Below are positions 9,255 through 17,536 of a DNA stretch of 64,000 bases, in pieces. A program made the translations under genes and the position numbers. Under the pieces are notes generated by a model that was given only the letters and a program-made list of their open reading frames with translations, ran no database searches and was not told the origin of the DNA. Origin of the DNA: Epilithonimonas vandammei. GTDB taxonomy: Bacteria > Bacteroidota > Bacteroidia > Flavobacteriales > Weeksellaceae. Positions within the stretch are counted from its first letter, which is position 1. Each line of letters begins with the position of its first letter. The DNA lies in NCBI RefSeq assembly GCF_003860525.1, contig NZ_CP034161.1, positions 2,480,001-2,544,000 on the forward strand, given 5' to 3'.

Positions 9255-9782
9255 ATGAAAAATTTAATTTTCTCAGCAGTTTTTTTACTTTCTGCATCTT
9301 CAACGTTTCAAGCACAATTGGCGGTCACTTCAATTCAAAACAATCAAACCGAACTCGTGGTAAATGACTCCATTCACCTCAAAAGGGGATCACAAATCCA
9401 GATCTACCTGCCTGCAGGAAAAGATTTTGTTTTTGTGAAGCAAAAGAAATCCGGGCTAAATGCCAAATTACTCGGCCGATTGGCTGATGTTGCCGGAACG
9501 GGAGCTGCCGCTGTTGGCATAGGTTCAGGAAATGTCAAGACTTTATCGGGTGCAATAAAGGTGATGAATACAGCTCGTGCGGTTCAATACGGTTCTGATG
9601 CTTTGGATAAAATTCAGGGTTTACCGATTTCCAATGATGCCAAGAAAATTGCCGGAACCAAAATGGAAATTATCGATTGGGAATTTACAGACGACGGTTA
9701 TGTTCTCACTGCAAAATCAGACAAAAAGAAATATGAAATTTATCTTCAGGAAGCGGCAATTGCGGGTGAAGTGAAGTTGTAA
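9255..9782 (+). CDS. Hypothetical secreted protein
   Basis: A 175-residue protein with a typical signal peptide (MKNLIFSAVFLLSASSTFQA, cleavage near residue 20). A beta-rich segment follows, then a Gly/Ala-rich region around residues 75-95 (GTGAAAVGIGSGNVKTL) that could form a membrane-associated hairpin, and a C-terminal DDGYVLTAKSDKKKYEIYL strand. No family is recognised. Location is periplasmic or envelope. Confidence 0.6.
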   Translation: MKNLIFSAVFLLSASSTFQAQLAVTSIQNNQTELVVNDSIHLKRGSQIQIYLPAGKDFVFVKQKKSGLNAKLLGRLADVAGTGAAAVGIGSGNVKTLSGAIKVMNTARAVQYGSDALDKIQGLPISNDAKKIAGTKMEIIDWEFTDDGYVLTAKSDKKKYEIYLQEAAIAGEVKL

Positions 9783-9829
9783 AATCATTTCACATAGGGC
9801 AAACCGCATTTCAGATAATATTTTTTGAT

Positions 9830-9885
9830 AAAGCTTTCATTCTGTTCATTTTTGAATAATCAAAATTTACAGAAATGAAAGCTTT
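9830..9885 (+). promoter_or_regulatory. Hairpin that would sequester the CPBP start codon
   Basis: AAAGCTTTCATTCTGT at 9830-9845 pairs with ACAGAAATGAAAGCTTT at 9869-9885 with one bulged base. The 3' arm contains the start codon of the next gene (ATG 9875). In the mRNA this would bury the initiation region. The loop is 23 bases. Function is inferred from pairing alone. Confidence 0.35.
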
Positions 9886-10573
9886 ACTTTTTTCAACACA
9901 TCAAACGGATAACAAAAACTACAGAAATCTATTAGCTGTTGTGGGTGTTTGCGTTCCCATTGTCCTTTACATCATCACCATTTTGTATGGTAAAAAATTG
10001 ATTGTTGAGAATTTCCATCTCGAATCTTTGATGGCAAAAGTTATCATCAGCAAAATACTGATCTGGTGCATATTTTTTCTGACTATATTGTATTCATTAA
10101 AGATTGAGAAAAGGAAATTTACAGAATGGAAGGATATGCCATATAGATGGCCATTTTATATAAAAATCATTATTTTCACCTTTCTTGCTTTTGCGGTCAT
10201 TGGTATTGGAACATCAAGCTTGCTCCATTATCTTGGGTTTTCATCCAAAACATCGGAAGATCTGAGTGGATTTGTAAAACAATATCCGGTCTTCATTTAT
10301 GTTGCTTCTATTACTGCCGGTATTGTGGAAGAATACATTTTTAGAGGCTATATGATGACCAGAATTTATTCGGTAAGCGGAAGCAAATTTTGGGCAATTA
10401 TTATTTCTTCCCTAATCTTTTCAGCAGCACATTATTCTTACGGCACAGCAGTTATGCTGGTACAGCCCTTTCTTTTTGGGTTAGTTTTCGCTGTTTTGTA
10501 TTTCAAATACCGAAATCTTAAAGTCCTGATTGTTTTTCATATCCTGTGGGATATAATAATCCAGTATCTTTAA
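9875..10573 (+). CDS. CPBP-family intramembrane metalloprotease
   Basis: A 232-residue multi-pass membrane protein with the three conserved CPBP (Abi, Rce1-like) motifs: EEYIFR (E152, E153, R157), FSAAH with H186, and FHILWD with H222 and D226. These residues bind zinc and activate water in the family. Several hydrophobic segments span the chain, the first at about 20-38. Bacterial members process membrane peptides or protect against self-made bacteriocins; the substrate here is unknown. A stem-loop overlaps the start codon. A LytS/LytTR pair follows 32 bases downstream and may share its transcript. Confidence 0.88.
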   Translation: MKALLFSTHQTDNKNYRNLLAVVGVCVPIVLYIITILYGKKLIVENFHLESLMAKVIISKILIWCIFFLTILYSLKIEKRKFTEWKDMPYRWPFYIKIIIFTFLAFAVIGIGTSSLLHYLGFSSKTSEDLSGFVKQYPVFIYVASITAGIVEEYIFRGYMMTRIYSVSGSKFWAIIISSLIFSAAHYSYGTAVMLVQPFLFGLVFAVLYFKYRNLKVLIVFHILWDIIIQYL

Positions 10574-10605
10574 CTCATTATTTTTAAATTTTAACATCAG
10601 CTATT

Positions 10606-11673
10606 TTGAATCAGTTTTTTCTAAAACTCAATGCACTTCCAAAAATAGTACTGCATAGTTTGGCTTGGGGTCTTTATATTTTGTACACGTATGGACTGAA
10701 TCTGATTACGGTGAAAGACCTGCATATTACAGATATTCTTGCGCTGAGCTTGCCACTCATCTTGTTTTTTTATTTATGTCTTTTTGGGTTTAGTCTTTTT
10801 CGGAAAAATCTACTTGTGGCAGTCTTATATTTTATTGTGATTTTTGGATGTTTATTTGGAATGGGTTACTTACTGATTGATCATATATTCCCAAAATTCG
10901 GGATCAACATCAAATCAGATTCCTTTTCACTGGCGGCATACACGCAAGAAGTTTTAATTACTACTTTTAAATTTTTTATTTATGCATTGTTGTACTTTGT
11001 CATTCAGGAATGGCTGAAAACCCAGCAAAATTTGAAAAATTCAGAAGTAGAACGCTTGAAAGCAGAGGATTTGAAGAACAAAAAAGAAATTGAAAACATC
11101 AAATATCAATATGCATTTCTGCGTTCACAAATCAATCCTCATTTTCTTTATAATACACTCAATGTATTTTTTTCACAAGCTTTGAAAGTATCAGAACCTT
11201 TAGCAGAAAATATCCTGAAATTAAGTGATCTGATGCGTTATGCTTTGGATAATTCTGATGAAAATAACGGTAAAATTCAGCTTCAGAAGGAACTGGATCA
11301 GTTGCAAAGGGTGATTGACATCCAGCAAATGCGGTTTTCTGACCGAAAACAGATTCGTTTGAATATTGACGGCGATATTAAAGATCAAAAAATCCCACCG
11401 CTTTCCTTAATTACTATTGTTGAAAATTCTTTTAAATACGGTGATCTGAATGATCCTGTTCATCCTTTGGAAATTAATATTTGTGTTACGGACGAAATGG
11501 TCAGCGTAGATCTGAAAAATAAGAAACGAAAGAATACTTCGGAAATCTTGTCCAACAACATCGGAATCAATAATTTGAAACAAAGGCTGGATTATTCGTT
11601 TGCCGGGAAATATCAGCTTGATATTCGTGATCTCGAAAATTTTTATCATCTTCACCTTAGAATACAACAATGA
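10606..11673 (+). CDS. LytS/YehU-type sensor histidine kinase
   Basis: A 355-residue kinase starting at TTG 10606. Four hydrophobic segments occupy residues 15-135, followed by a coiled coil and the His_kinase domain with phospho-acceptor H179 in INPHFLYNTL. The ATP-binding part shows IVENSFKYGD and a late GIGINNLKQRL-like loop (NNIGINNLKQRL). It is expected to phosphorylate the adjacent LytTR regulator, whose gene overlaps its stop codon (ATGA). No extracellular sensing domain is visible between membrane segments, so the signal is probably perceived within the membrane. Confidence 0.92.
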   Translation: MNQFFLKLNALPKIVLHSLAWGLYILYTYGLNLITVKDLHITDILALSLPLILFFYLCLFGFSLFRKNLLVAVLYFIVIFGCLFGMGYLLIDHIFPKFGINIKSDSFSLAAYTQEVLITTFKFFIYALLYFVIQEWLKTQQNLKNSEVERLKAEDLKNKKEIENIKYQYAFLRSQINPHFLYNTLNVFFSQALKVSEPLAENILKLSDLMRYALDNSDENNGKIQLQKELDQLQRVIDIQQMRFSDRKQIRLNIDGDIKDQKIPPLSLITIVENSFKYGDLNDPVHPLEINICVTDEMVSVDLKNKKRKNTSEILSNNIGINNLKQRLDYSFAGKYQLDIRDLENFYHLHLRIQQ

Positions 11674-12386
11674 ACTCAATAAAATGTATCATTATTGATG
11701 ATGAACAACACGCGATAGATGTACTGGAACATTATATCCTAAAACAGCACGATTTGCAGTTGGTCGGTACGTTTACCAATCCTTTGGAAGGTTTGAAGTC
11801 TGTCAAAAAACTGCAGGCTGATCTGGTATTTCTGGATATTCAGATGGACGAAATGTCCGGGCTGGAAATTGCATCTTTATTGCAGGATAACGTAAAAATT
11901 ATTTTCTCGACTGCATTTCCCCAGTACGCCGTAGAAGGTTTTGAGCTGGATGCCGTGGATTACCTCGTCAAACCGGTTTCTTTTGAACGTTTCTCTAAAG
12001 CGATTGAAAAAGTTCGCAAATTTCAGACGAATCTTTCATCTGCTGAAAATTCACCTAATTACCTGCTTGTAAAAACAGAACAGAAAGGTAAACTAATCAA
12101 AATAAACTTTGAAGAAATTGACTATATAGAGTCATTGGGAAACTATGTAACATTTCATTGTGCCGATAGAAATGTAACGGCTTATGCCACGCTTCGCGAT
12201 CTGGAAAATTATCTTCCCGACCATCTGTTTATTAGAATTCACAAATCTCATATCGTACAATTACAAAAAATATCTGCTATTGAAAATGGATTTATCCAGC
12301 TCCGCACACAAAAAGGGATTTTGAAACTTTCCATTGGGAATATTTATAAAGAAGAATTAATGCATAAACTAAATCTTTTTCAATAA
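11670..12386 (+). CDS. LytTR-family response regulator
   Basis: A 238-residue regulator with a receiver domain at residues 4-120 (acidic pair D10/D11, phospho-acceptor D56 in LVFLDIQM, K in LVKPVSF) and a C-terminal LytTR DNA-binding domain (INFEEIDYIESLGNYV, then RIHKSHIV). It overlaps the kinase gene by four bases, and together they form a two-component system. Targets of LytTR proteins are usually paired direct repeats near the promoter; none can be assigned here. Confidence 0.93.
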   Translation: MNSIKCIIIDDEQHAIDVLEHYILKQHDLQLVGTFTNPLEGLKSVKKLQADLVFLDIQMDEMSGLEIASLLQDNVKIIFSTAFPQYAVEGFELDAVDYLVKPVSFERFSKAIEKVRKFQTNLSSAENSPNYLLVKTEQKGKLIKINFEEIDYIESLGNYVTFHCADRNVTAYATLRDLENYLPDHLFIRIHKSHIVQLQKISAIENGFIQLRTQKGILKLSIGNIYKEELMHKLNLFQ

Positions 12387-12952
12387 ATCTAAAAAAAGTA
12401 ATTGCTAACTGTTCATTTACAATCATCAAATCGTTCTAATGATTAATTTATTGTATGCTATAATATAATTTTTTTTTCGAATTCTATTTTTTGTTTTAAA
12501 TTTCGAATCTTCATCATTAGATTAATTGAATAGATTTTATTTTGATAAAATTATTAAAAAGAAAAAAACGAGTTCCGAGGAATTTCCACCTTTTTGCAAA
12601 AAAGGCAAGATTATCTTTGGTAGGATATTTTGTAAAAAATGTCCGGACAAAGACACATCTTGCTAAAAAAATGCGCCATTTTTCCAGCAAGTCTTAAAAA
12701 CATCTGCAAGAAATAAGACAAAATTCATAAAATATTGAAAACCAGTGTTCTTAATTTGTAAAATAAATTATTAGATCAAAAAAAGGGCACTCTGTAGAAT
12801 AAATAAATAGGGTAAAATGCAGAAAAAAAATTGAAAAATTTTAGGAAATTTCGATCTATATTTTTATAACAAACTATAAATCAATTTATTAAAAGTTATA
12901 ATTTTGCTTTTTTTAATTAAGAAATTGTAATAAATGTTCAATAAATCGTCGT
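12387..12952. other. AT-rich gene-free stretch with short hairpins
   Basis: No convincing coding frame is seen. Between about 12,570 and 12,695 three short dyads occur close together: a CCTTTTT/AAAAAAGG dyad near 12589-12604, GTCCGGAC near 12640, and a stem at 12659-12691 with CTTGCT pairing to AGCAAG and an inner AAAATG/CATTTT. This could be a structured RNA or just the read-through region behind the LytTR gene. The rest is low-complexity A/T. Confidence 0.3.
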
Positions 12953-13258
12953 AACCTGCTCAAAAAATGAACATCATAAATTTTTATAAAATAGTTAATA
13001 GCTATATCAATAATTCCTATTAACGTGTTCAGAATTTGCGCAGGTGTTATGGGTGAACGTGTTCAATAATTAAGCAATAGCCGTGGGTGAACGTGTTCAA
13101 TATTTGGGCAATAGCTGTGGGTGAACATGTTCAATAATTAAGCAATGGCCGTGGGTGAACGTGTTCAATAATTGAGCAATGGCAGTGGGTGAACGTGTTC
13201 AATAATTGAGCAATGGCCGTGGGTGAACGTGTTCAATAATTGGGTAATGACTGTGGGA
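12953..13258. repeat. 34-bp tandem array of palindromic TGAACGTGTTCA sites
   Basis: Six copies of TGAACRTGTTCA begin at 13054, 13088, 13122, 13156, 13190 and 13224, an exact 34-base period. The third copy has AT at its centre instead of GT, which makes it a perfect palindrome. A weaker site (TAACGTGTTCAG) at 13021 precedes the array. The spacer in each unit also repeats with minor changes (CAATAATT.GCAAT.GC.GTGGG). The block from 12953 to the first site recurs at 13429. An array of dyads at fixed spacing is typical of protein-binding sites. Confidence 0.85.
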
Positions 13259-13428
13259 GGCCTTTCGATTTTGAAAAGTGGGTAAAAAGATGGGTAGAAA
13301 AATCAACAGAAAACAGCGCAAAATGATTTGATTATTTGAAAGAGAAGGAATTGACAAAGGCGGCAATTGGAAATAAACTATATCTTACCGCAAGTTGGGT
13401 AGAAAAGATGGGTAGAAAACTTCTATAA
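13259..13428 (+). pseudogene. Possible remnant of a small helix-turn-helix gene
   Basis: Two fragments in different frames look coding: MGRKINRKQRKM and, after a one-base shift, DYLKEKELTKAAIGNKLYL continuing to TASWVEKMGRKLL with a stop near 13427. The second has a helix-turn-helix flavour (LTKAAIGNKL.LTASWVEK). The GATGGGTAGAAAA motif occurs twice, at about 13289 and 13407. No start codon serves the second fragment. It could be a relic or chance. Confidence 0.25.
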
Positions 13429-13546
13429 CCTACTCAAAAATTGAACATCATAAATTTTAATAAATAGTTAATAGTTTTAACGAAAATTTCTACTAACGTG
13501 TTCAGAATTTGCGCAAGTGCTGTCGGTGAACGTGTTCAATAATAGA
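13429..13546. repeat. Second, shorter copy of the array flank with one TGAACGTGTTCA site
   Basis: About 75 bases (AACCTACTCAAAAATTGAAC onward) repeat the block at 12953-13030 with scattered changes, followed by TAACGTGTTCAG at 13494 and TGAACGTGTTCA at 13527. The 33-base spacing between these two sites equals that at 13021/13054. This is a direct duplication about 473 bases downstream of the first copy, directly before the recombinase gene. Confidence 0.75.
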
Positions 13547-13629
13547 ATAGGTGGTGCTAGATATATTCAAAAAAAAAGAGCAGAAAATAAAATATTTCTG
13601 CTCTTAAAAATTTGATTTTTTATAAATAA

Positions 13630-14883
13630 TTAAATGTTTACAATAACCTTTTTCAAAATTTCCATTTCTCTTTTCTTCTTCCCAGTTGTATAAATTGCAG
13701 TTGTCCGTGATGTAGTATGATCAGCTGCTATCTGAGCAACATTGAATCCAATTTCTTGTACTTTATCATTTTGTTGGCTTTCTTCAAGTTTATCTAAAAA
13801 TAAATGTTTCAAAGAATAAAAATCTTCGCTAATGACTATTTTTTCTTTAGTTACAGGGTTTATTATTGGTTTTTTCTTCACCAATCTATACCACCTCTGA
13901 GATATTGATGCAGCTTGAATTGGAGTTGAACCAGGAATTTGTTTGGATGAAAACAGATAATCTTCATCATCTTTACATAAGCCTACAATTTCTTTCCAAT
14001 ATGGTAAAGCCTGATTAGAAATAGCTTTAGTAACCCACTTGAATTGCTTTCCCTTTTGAATCTGTACTAAATATTCTTGTTGCTGAAGATCGACATGTTT
14101 TCTTTGAACTCTCAATAGTTCCGCAGATCTTGCTCCCGAATAAAAGAATATTTTACCATATCTAAAGAAATCTGGGTAATTCTCATGAAGATATTCAAAC
14201 ACTATTTTAAGTTTATTATCAGTGAAAATTGTTCTCGGTTTGGATTCAAATTTCTTTTTGCTAATGTCACGAACTGGATTAAAACCTATACAACCATACT
14301 CAATCAGTTCTTTGAAAATCCCCGTTAGATAAGCTCTGAATTTATTGAAGTAATACGGTGGTAAATCAAGGTTTTCAAGAGTATTCTTTATATGGTGTAT
14401 TTTAACATCCGATATATTTATATAGGAGTAAGAAAGTTTATCCAAACCCTTTACAAAACGCCTTACCGCATAATCAACCTGTCTAATATGCGCTTCGGAT
14501 GCAGTAATTTTTTTTACGCCTTCCAATAGGGCAGATTTAAAGTCCATATTCGGTGATAAAATCCCAGATCTATCTTCCATGAATTCTTTAGTAATAGGAT
14601 TGAAATTCTGAAGATCGAGATACTTTTCCATTAAGGTTTTGTAATCTTGAATTTTTCTTTTTTGATCTGCTAATGTACTTTGTTTTTCAGGCCGTCTTCT
14701 AAATTGAAAACCTTCCGGATATTTATCTTTAAAAAGCGGATCATAAAATCGGCACTCAACAAACCAATCTTTAGTTAAGTCGGATTTGTTCTTTAAAGTT
14801 TTGTAATTTTTGGGAGAAATAAATACTTCGGTTCTGCTACAACCGTTACGTAATTGCTTTTTTGTTTTTCTTTTATTTGTCAT
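13630..14883 (-). CDS. Tyrosine-type site-specific recombinase (integrase)
   Basis: A 417-residue phage-type integrase. The N-terminal ~110 residues fit an arm-binding region and residues 115-215 the SAM-like core-binding domain. The catalytic domain has R252 in FYSGARSAELL, H389 in AADHTTSR and the nucleophile Y398 in TTAIYTT. Box II reads YSLKHLF, so Lys359 stands where most family members have the second Arg. The gene starts 112 bases from the 3' end of tRNA-Arg and is directed away from it. Paired 12-bp repeats lie in between. It probably integrated an island into this tRNA. Confidence 0.88.
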   Translation of the reverse strand: MTNKRKTKKQLRNGCSRTEVFISPKNYKTLKNKSDLTKDWFVECRFYDPLFKDKYPEGFQFRRRPEKQSTLADQKRKIQDYKTLMEKYLDLQNFNPITKEFMEDRSGILSPNMDFKSALLEGVKKITASEAHIRQVDYAVRRFVKGLDKLSYSYINISDVKIHHIKNTLENLDLPPYYFNKFRAYLTGIFKELIEYGCIGFNPVRDISKKKFESKPRTIFTDNKLKIVFEYLHENYPDFFRYGKIFFYSGARSAELLRVQRKHVDLQQQEYLVQIQKGKQFKWVTKAISNQALPYWKEIVGLCKDDEDYLFSSKQIPGSTPIQAASISQRWYRLVKKKPIINPVTKEKIVISEDFYSLKHLFLDKLEESQQNDKVQEIGFNVAQIAADHTTSRTTAIYTTGKKKREMEILKKVIVNI

Positions 14884-14898
14884 AGTGAGTAGTGATTA

Positions 14899-14922
14899 AT
14901 GTTACTTTAAATGTTACTTTAA
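14899..14922. repeat. Two perfect 12-bp direct repeats between integrase and tRNA-Arg
   Basis: ATGTTACTTTAA occurs at 14899-14910 and again at 14911-14922 with no spacer. The position between the integrase start and the tRNA 3' end, and the 12-base period, match the repeats at 35723, 40813 and 43122. Arm-type recombinase binding sites are the likely explanation. Confidence 0.65.
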
Positions 14923-14960
14923 ACATCTACTACCAAGGTCTTGAAGCGAAGAAAAAAAAT

Positions 14961-14989
14961 CGGAAACCCTTTGTGGGAGTGGGTTTCCG
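14961..14989 (-). terminator. Rho-independent terminator of the tRNA cluster
   Basis: CGGAAACCC pairs perfectly with GGGTTTCCG across an 11-base loop. On the minus strand the hairpin is followed by ATTTTTTTTC. It lies just 3' of tRNA-Arg and ends the Ser-Pro-Arg transcript. Confidence 0.85.
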
Positions 14990-14994
14990 ATTTG

Positions 14995-15068
14995 TGAGCG
15001 CGAAAGGATTCGAACCTTTGACCGTCTGCTTAGAAGGCAGATGCTCTATCCAGCTGAGCTACGCACCC
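14995..15068 (-). tRNA. tRNA-Arg (anticodon TCT)
   Basis: A 74-base cloverleaf. The acceptor stem is GGGTGCG with CGCGCTC and discriminator A, the anticodon stem TCTGC/GCAGA has loop CTTCTAA, and the T arm contains GGTTCGAATCC. It is the last of three tRNAs on this strand and the probable integration target of the adjacent recombinase. Confidence 0.95.
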
Positions 15069-15100
15069 ATTTGTAATTTTGAGAAAATTACTAAAACTTG

Positions 15101-15175
15101 TCGGGGCGGCAGGATTCGAACCTGCGACCTCCTGGTCCCAAACCAGGCGCGATGACCGGACTACGCTACGCCCCG
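15101..15175 (-). tRNA. tRNA-Pro (anticodon TGG)
   Basis: A 75-base cloverleaf with acceptor CGGGGCG/CGCCCCG, anticodon stem CCTGG/CCAGG and loop TTTGGGA, and T-loop GGTTCGAATCC. It is the middle gene of the tRNA cluster, 32 bases after tRNA-Ser. Confidence 0.95.
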
Positions 15176-15188
15176 TAGATTTTCTTTG

Positions 15189-15273
15189 CGGAGGGTAAGG
15201 GATTCGAACCCTTGCGACCCTTTCGGGTCGACAGTTTAGCAAACTGCTCCATTAACCACTCTGGCAACCCTCC
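15189..15273 (-). tRNA. tRNA-Ser (anticodon GCT)
   Basis: An 85-base class II tRNA with a long variable arm (CGACCCGAAAGGGTCG) and acceptor GGAGGGT/ACCCTCC. The anticodon loop TTGCTAA reads AGC codons. It is the first gene of the cluster. Confidence 0.95.
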
Positions 15274-15406
15274 TTGCAATATTTTAAAGATCGTTTGTTC
15301 CTCAATTGCGAGTGCAAATATAGAACAGTTTTCGTTATCTCCCAAATTTTTTTCTTCATTTTTTTTCATATTTTTGAAACATAATAATCTGTAAACACCC
15401 ATCACT

Positions 15407-16414
15407 ATGCGTAATTCATTATATCTCACAGCCTTAGGAATCGTAATGATATCTTGCGGAACACAACAAAAAACTGCAAAAAATAAAAACATCGCTATCC
15501 CACATGCACCAAAACCTATTTTAACAGATAAAAAACCACAAATAAAAGAGGACGAAGGAGAATATTACAAAGTCAACATTGCAGACATCAGCAAGAATGA
15601 TAATACAATAAGTTTCGGCTCTATCGTAAGTGCTAATCCTGCGGGCTACAAAATCTCAAAAAGCTATTTTCCTGCGGTAGGACAAAATTTTCGTCAGCGG
15701 TACGTGATTCTACACTACACTGTTCTGAATGATGAGAAATCTATTTCTACACTTACCCAACAGTCTGTAAGTGCGCATTATTTGGTAAACTCGCTTCCTG
15801 ACAAGGAAATTTATCAAATTGTGGATGAAAATAAAAGAGCTTACCACGCAGGAATCAGCAATTGGAGAAAAGACCAGAACCTGAACGACACTTCAATTGG
15901 AATTGAAATTGTAAATCTTGGCTACACAATGGATTCTTTGAACAACCGTGTTTTTTATCCTTATCCGGAAGAACAATTCAGGAAAGTGGCAGCTTTGGTA
16001 AAAGACATTGTGACGCGATATAATGTCCCGCCAACTAATATTCTCGCGCATTCTGATATTGCGCCAACCAGAAAACAAGATCCAGGTCCGCTTTTTCCTT
16101 GGAAGAGATTGTACGATGAATATCAAGTCGGGATGTGGTATGATGAAACAGCAAAACAAACTTTCCTCAATCAAATCTTAACAACCAACGATATTGCTTT
16201 ACAATACAACAATCCGGAATTTGTTTCTAAAATCCAGCAGCAATTGGTTCAGTTTGGATATGCATTGTCCGTAAATGGTGTTTGGGATAAAACGACGAAA
16301 CAAACGATTGAGGCTTTCCAATTCCACTTTAGACCATCTAATTACAATGGAATTTTAGATGCGGAAACCTGGGCAATTTTGCAGGCTTTGATTCAGAAAT
16401 ATCCGCAAAAATGA
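15407..16414 (+). CDS. N-acetylmuramoyl-L-alanine amidase, lipoprotein with PG-binding domain
   Basis: A 335-residue AmiD-like cell-wall amidase. The signal peptide ends in a lipobox (VMISC), so it is probably anchored in the outer membrane or periplasm. The Amidase_2 domain covers residues ~95-235: zinc ligands are expected in ILHYTVL and AHSDIAPTRKQDPGP, and the YHAGIS segment is typical. The C-terminal ~70 residues (IQQQLVQFGYALSVNGVWD) are a PG_binding_1 repeat. It cleaves the bond between MurNAc and the peptide stem during peptidoglycan recycling or remodelling. It stands alone, ending in a clear terminator. Confidence 0.92.
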   Translation: MRNSLYLTALGIVMISCGTQQKTAKNKNIAIPHAPKPILTDKKPQIKEDEGEYYKVNIADISKNDNTISFGSIVSANPAGYKISKSYFPAVGQNFRQRYVILHYTVLNDEKSISTLTQQSVSAHYLVNSLPDKEIYQIVDENKRAYHAGISNWRKDQNLNDTSIGIEIVNLGYTMDSLNNRVFYPYPEEQFRKVAALVKDIVTRYNVPPTNILAHSDIAPTRKQDPGPLFPWKRLYDEYQVGMWYDETAKQTFLNQILTTNDIALQYNNPEFVSKIQQQLVQFGYALSVNGVWDKTTKQTIEAFQFHFRPSNYNGILDAETWAILQALIQKYPQK

Positions 16415-16425
16415 TAGAAAACAAA

Positions 16426-16458
16426 AACCCTCGAAAAGTAAATTCCGAGGGTTTTTTT
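16426..16458 (+). terminator. Terminator of the amidase gene
   Basis: CCCTCG at 16428-16433 pairs with CGAGGG at 16446-16451, flanked by A-rich and T7 tracts. It begins 12 bases after the amidase stop. Confidence 0.8.
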
Positions 16459-16485
16459 AGGATTAATTTTGGTTTTGTGTGGCAA

Positions 16486-16567
16486 TCGCAGCCCGACTTG
16501 AGCGGAGCTCTTTTTCCGAAACGCAGTGTAGGAAAAAAGCGGGAGCGGAAGGCGGATAAGCTGCCCA
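16486..16567. repeat. GC-rich dispersed intergenic repeat
   Basis: A block starting GCAGCCCGACTTGAGCGG and ending GGATAAGCTGCC is markedly richer in GC than its surroundings and has short inverted ends (GCAGC/GCTGC). An inner GGAAAAA tract is repeated. I recall near-identical blocks from many Chryseobacterium intergenic regions; that is background knowledge and was not checked here. Confidence 0.55.
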
Positions 16568-16574
16568 AACAATT

Positions 16575-17402
16575 TTACTTACTCAACAACAGAGAAACCC
16601 ATTCTTCTCTTTGGATTTTCTTTTCAAGTTTCAGATTTTGTTCGGTGCAGACTTCCAGAATATCATCCACATCAAAGAAACAAAGTCCGGATAGCAACAA
16701 TTTTCCACCGTCTTCCAAAACAGAAACGTAAGTTGGGATGTCGGAAATCAAAATATTTCTGTTGATGTTCGCCAAAATAATTTCGAATTTTTCTTTACCA
16801 AGATTATCTGCGGTTCCTAGTTCAATATCTAATTCTACATTATTACGCTCTGCATTTTCTTTGGAGTTTTCTACAGACCATTCGTCAATATCGATAGCCA
16901 CAGTTCTACCCGCTCCTTTTTGTTTTGCAAAAATCGCTAAAACCGAAGTTCCGCAACCCATATCCAACACTTTCTTATTCTCCAAATCCATATCCAGCAT
17001 CTGCTGAATCATCAAGTGCGTCGTAGGATGATGCCCTGTTCCGAAAGACATTTTTGGCTGAATCACGATCTCGTGCATATTGGGATTTGGCTCGTGAAAT
17101 TCTGCTCGGATTAGGACTTTATCTTCCACATTTATTGGGGAAAAATTCTTTTCCCATTCCTCGTTCCAGTTGATATTTGGCATTTCTTCGTAAGAATATT
17201 GGATTTTCACATTGTCATTTTGAAAAAGCGGAATATTCTTCAATTCATTTTCATTGAAAATATCTTTCTGAATGTAGCCCAAAACACCGTCATATTCTTC
17301 GGTAAAGCTGTCAAAACCGATTTCTATCAGTTCTGCCATCAGTATTTCGTTCCAGGGTTGTAAAGGATTTATTTTAAAATTGAATTCTAAGTAAGCTGCC
17401 AT
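16575..17402 (-). CDS. prmA: Ribosomal protein L11 methyltransferase
   Basis: A 275-residue enzyme that trimethylates ribosomal protein L11 using S-adenosylmethionine. The N-terminal ~110 residues form the L11-recognition domain, including NWNEEWEKNFSPI. The methyltransferase domain shows KMSFGTGHHPTTHLM, then motif I VLDMGCGTSVLAIFA and the acidic AIDIDEWSVENSKEN. The length is normal for Bacteroidota. It is transcribed alone; a dispersed palindromic repeat lies upstream. Confidence 0.93.
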   Translation of the reverse strand: MAAYLEFNFKINPLQPWNEILMAELIEIGFDSFTEEYDGVLGYIQKDIFNENELKNIPLFQNDNVKIQYSYEEMPNINWNEEWEKNFSPINVEDKVLIRAEFHEPNPNMHEIVIQPKMSFGTGHHPTTHLMIQQMLDMDLENKKVLDMGCGTSVLAIFAKQKGAGRTVAIDIDEWSVENSKENAERNNVELDIELGTADNLGKEKFEIILANINRNILISDIPTYVSVLEDGGKLLLSGLCFFDVDDILEVCTEQNLKLEKKIQREEWVSLLLSK

Positions 17403-17460
17403 TGTATAATTTTTTGCAAATTTAATTGATTTAGAATCTATTTATACTTATTTTGAGAAA

Positions 17461-17530
17461 TTAACCACATAGGTACATAGTTTATCTAAAATAAAAAGAC
17501 CAAATAGTTTTTCTATATGCCTATGTGATT
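17461..17530. repeat. Dispersed inverted repeat (CACATAG family), copy 1
   Basis: AACCACATAGGTACATAG on the left is mirrored by CTATATGCCTATGTGATT on the right around an A/T-rich centre containing AAATAGTT. Related copies lie at 26987-27084, 49851-49968 and 50814-50929. Confidence 0.75.
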
Positions 17531-17536
17531 GAAATT

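Noticed and set aside
13021..13258. CRISPR-like array
   Set aside because: The 34-base units are contiguous and their interiors are nearly identical, so there are no unique spacers, and no cas gene is nearby.
14892..15155. 87-codon plus-strand frame across the tRNA cluster
   Set aside because: It reads through the repeat pair and antisense to two tRNA genes; the apparent coding is incidental.
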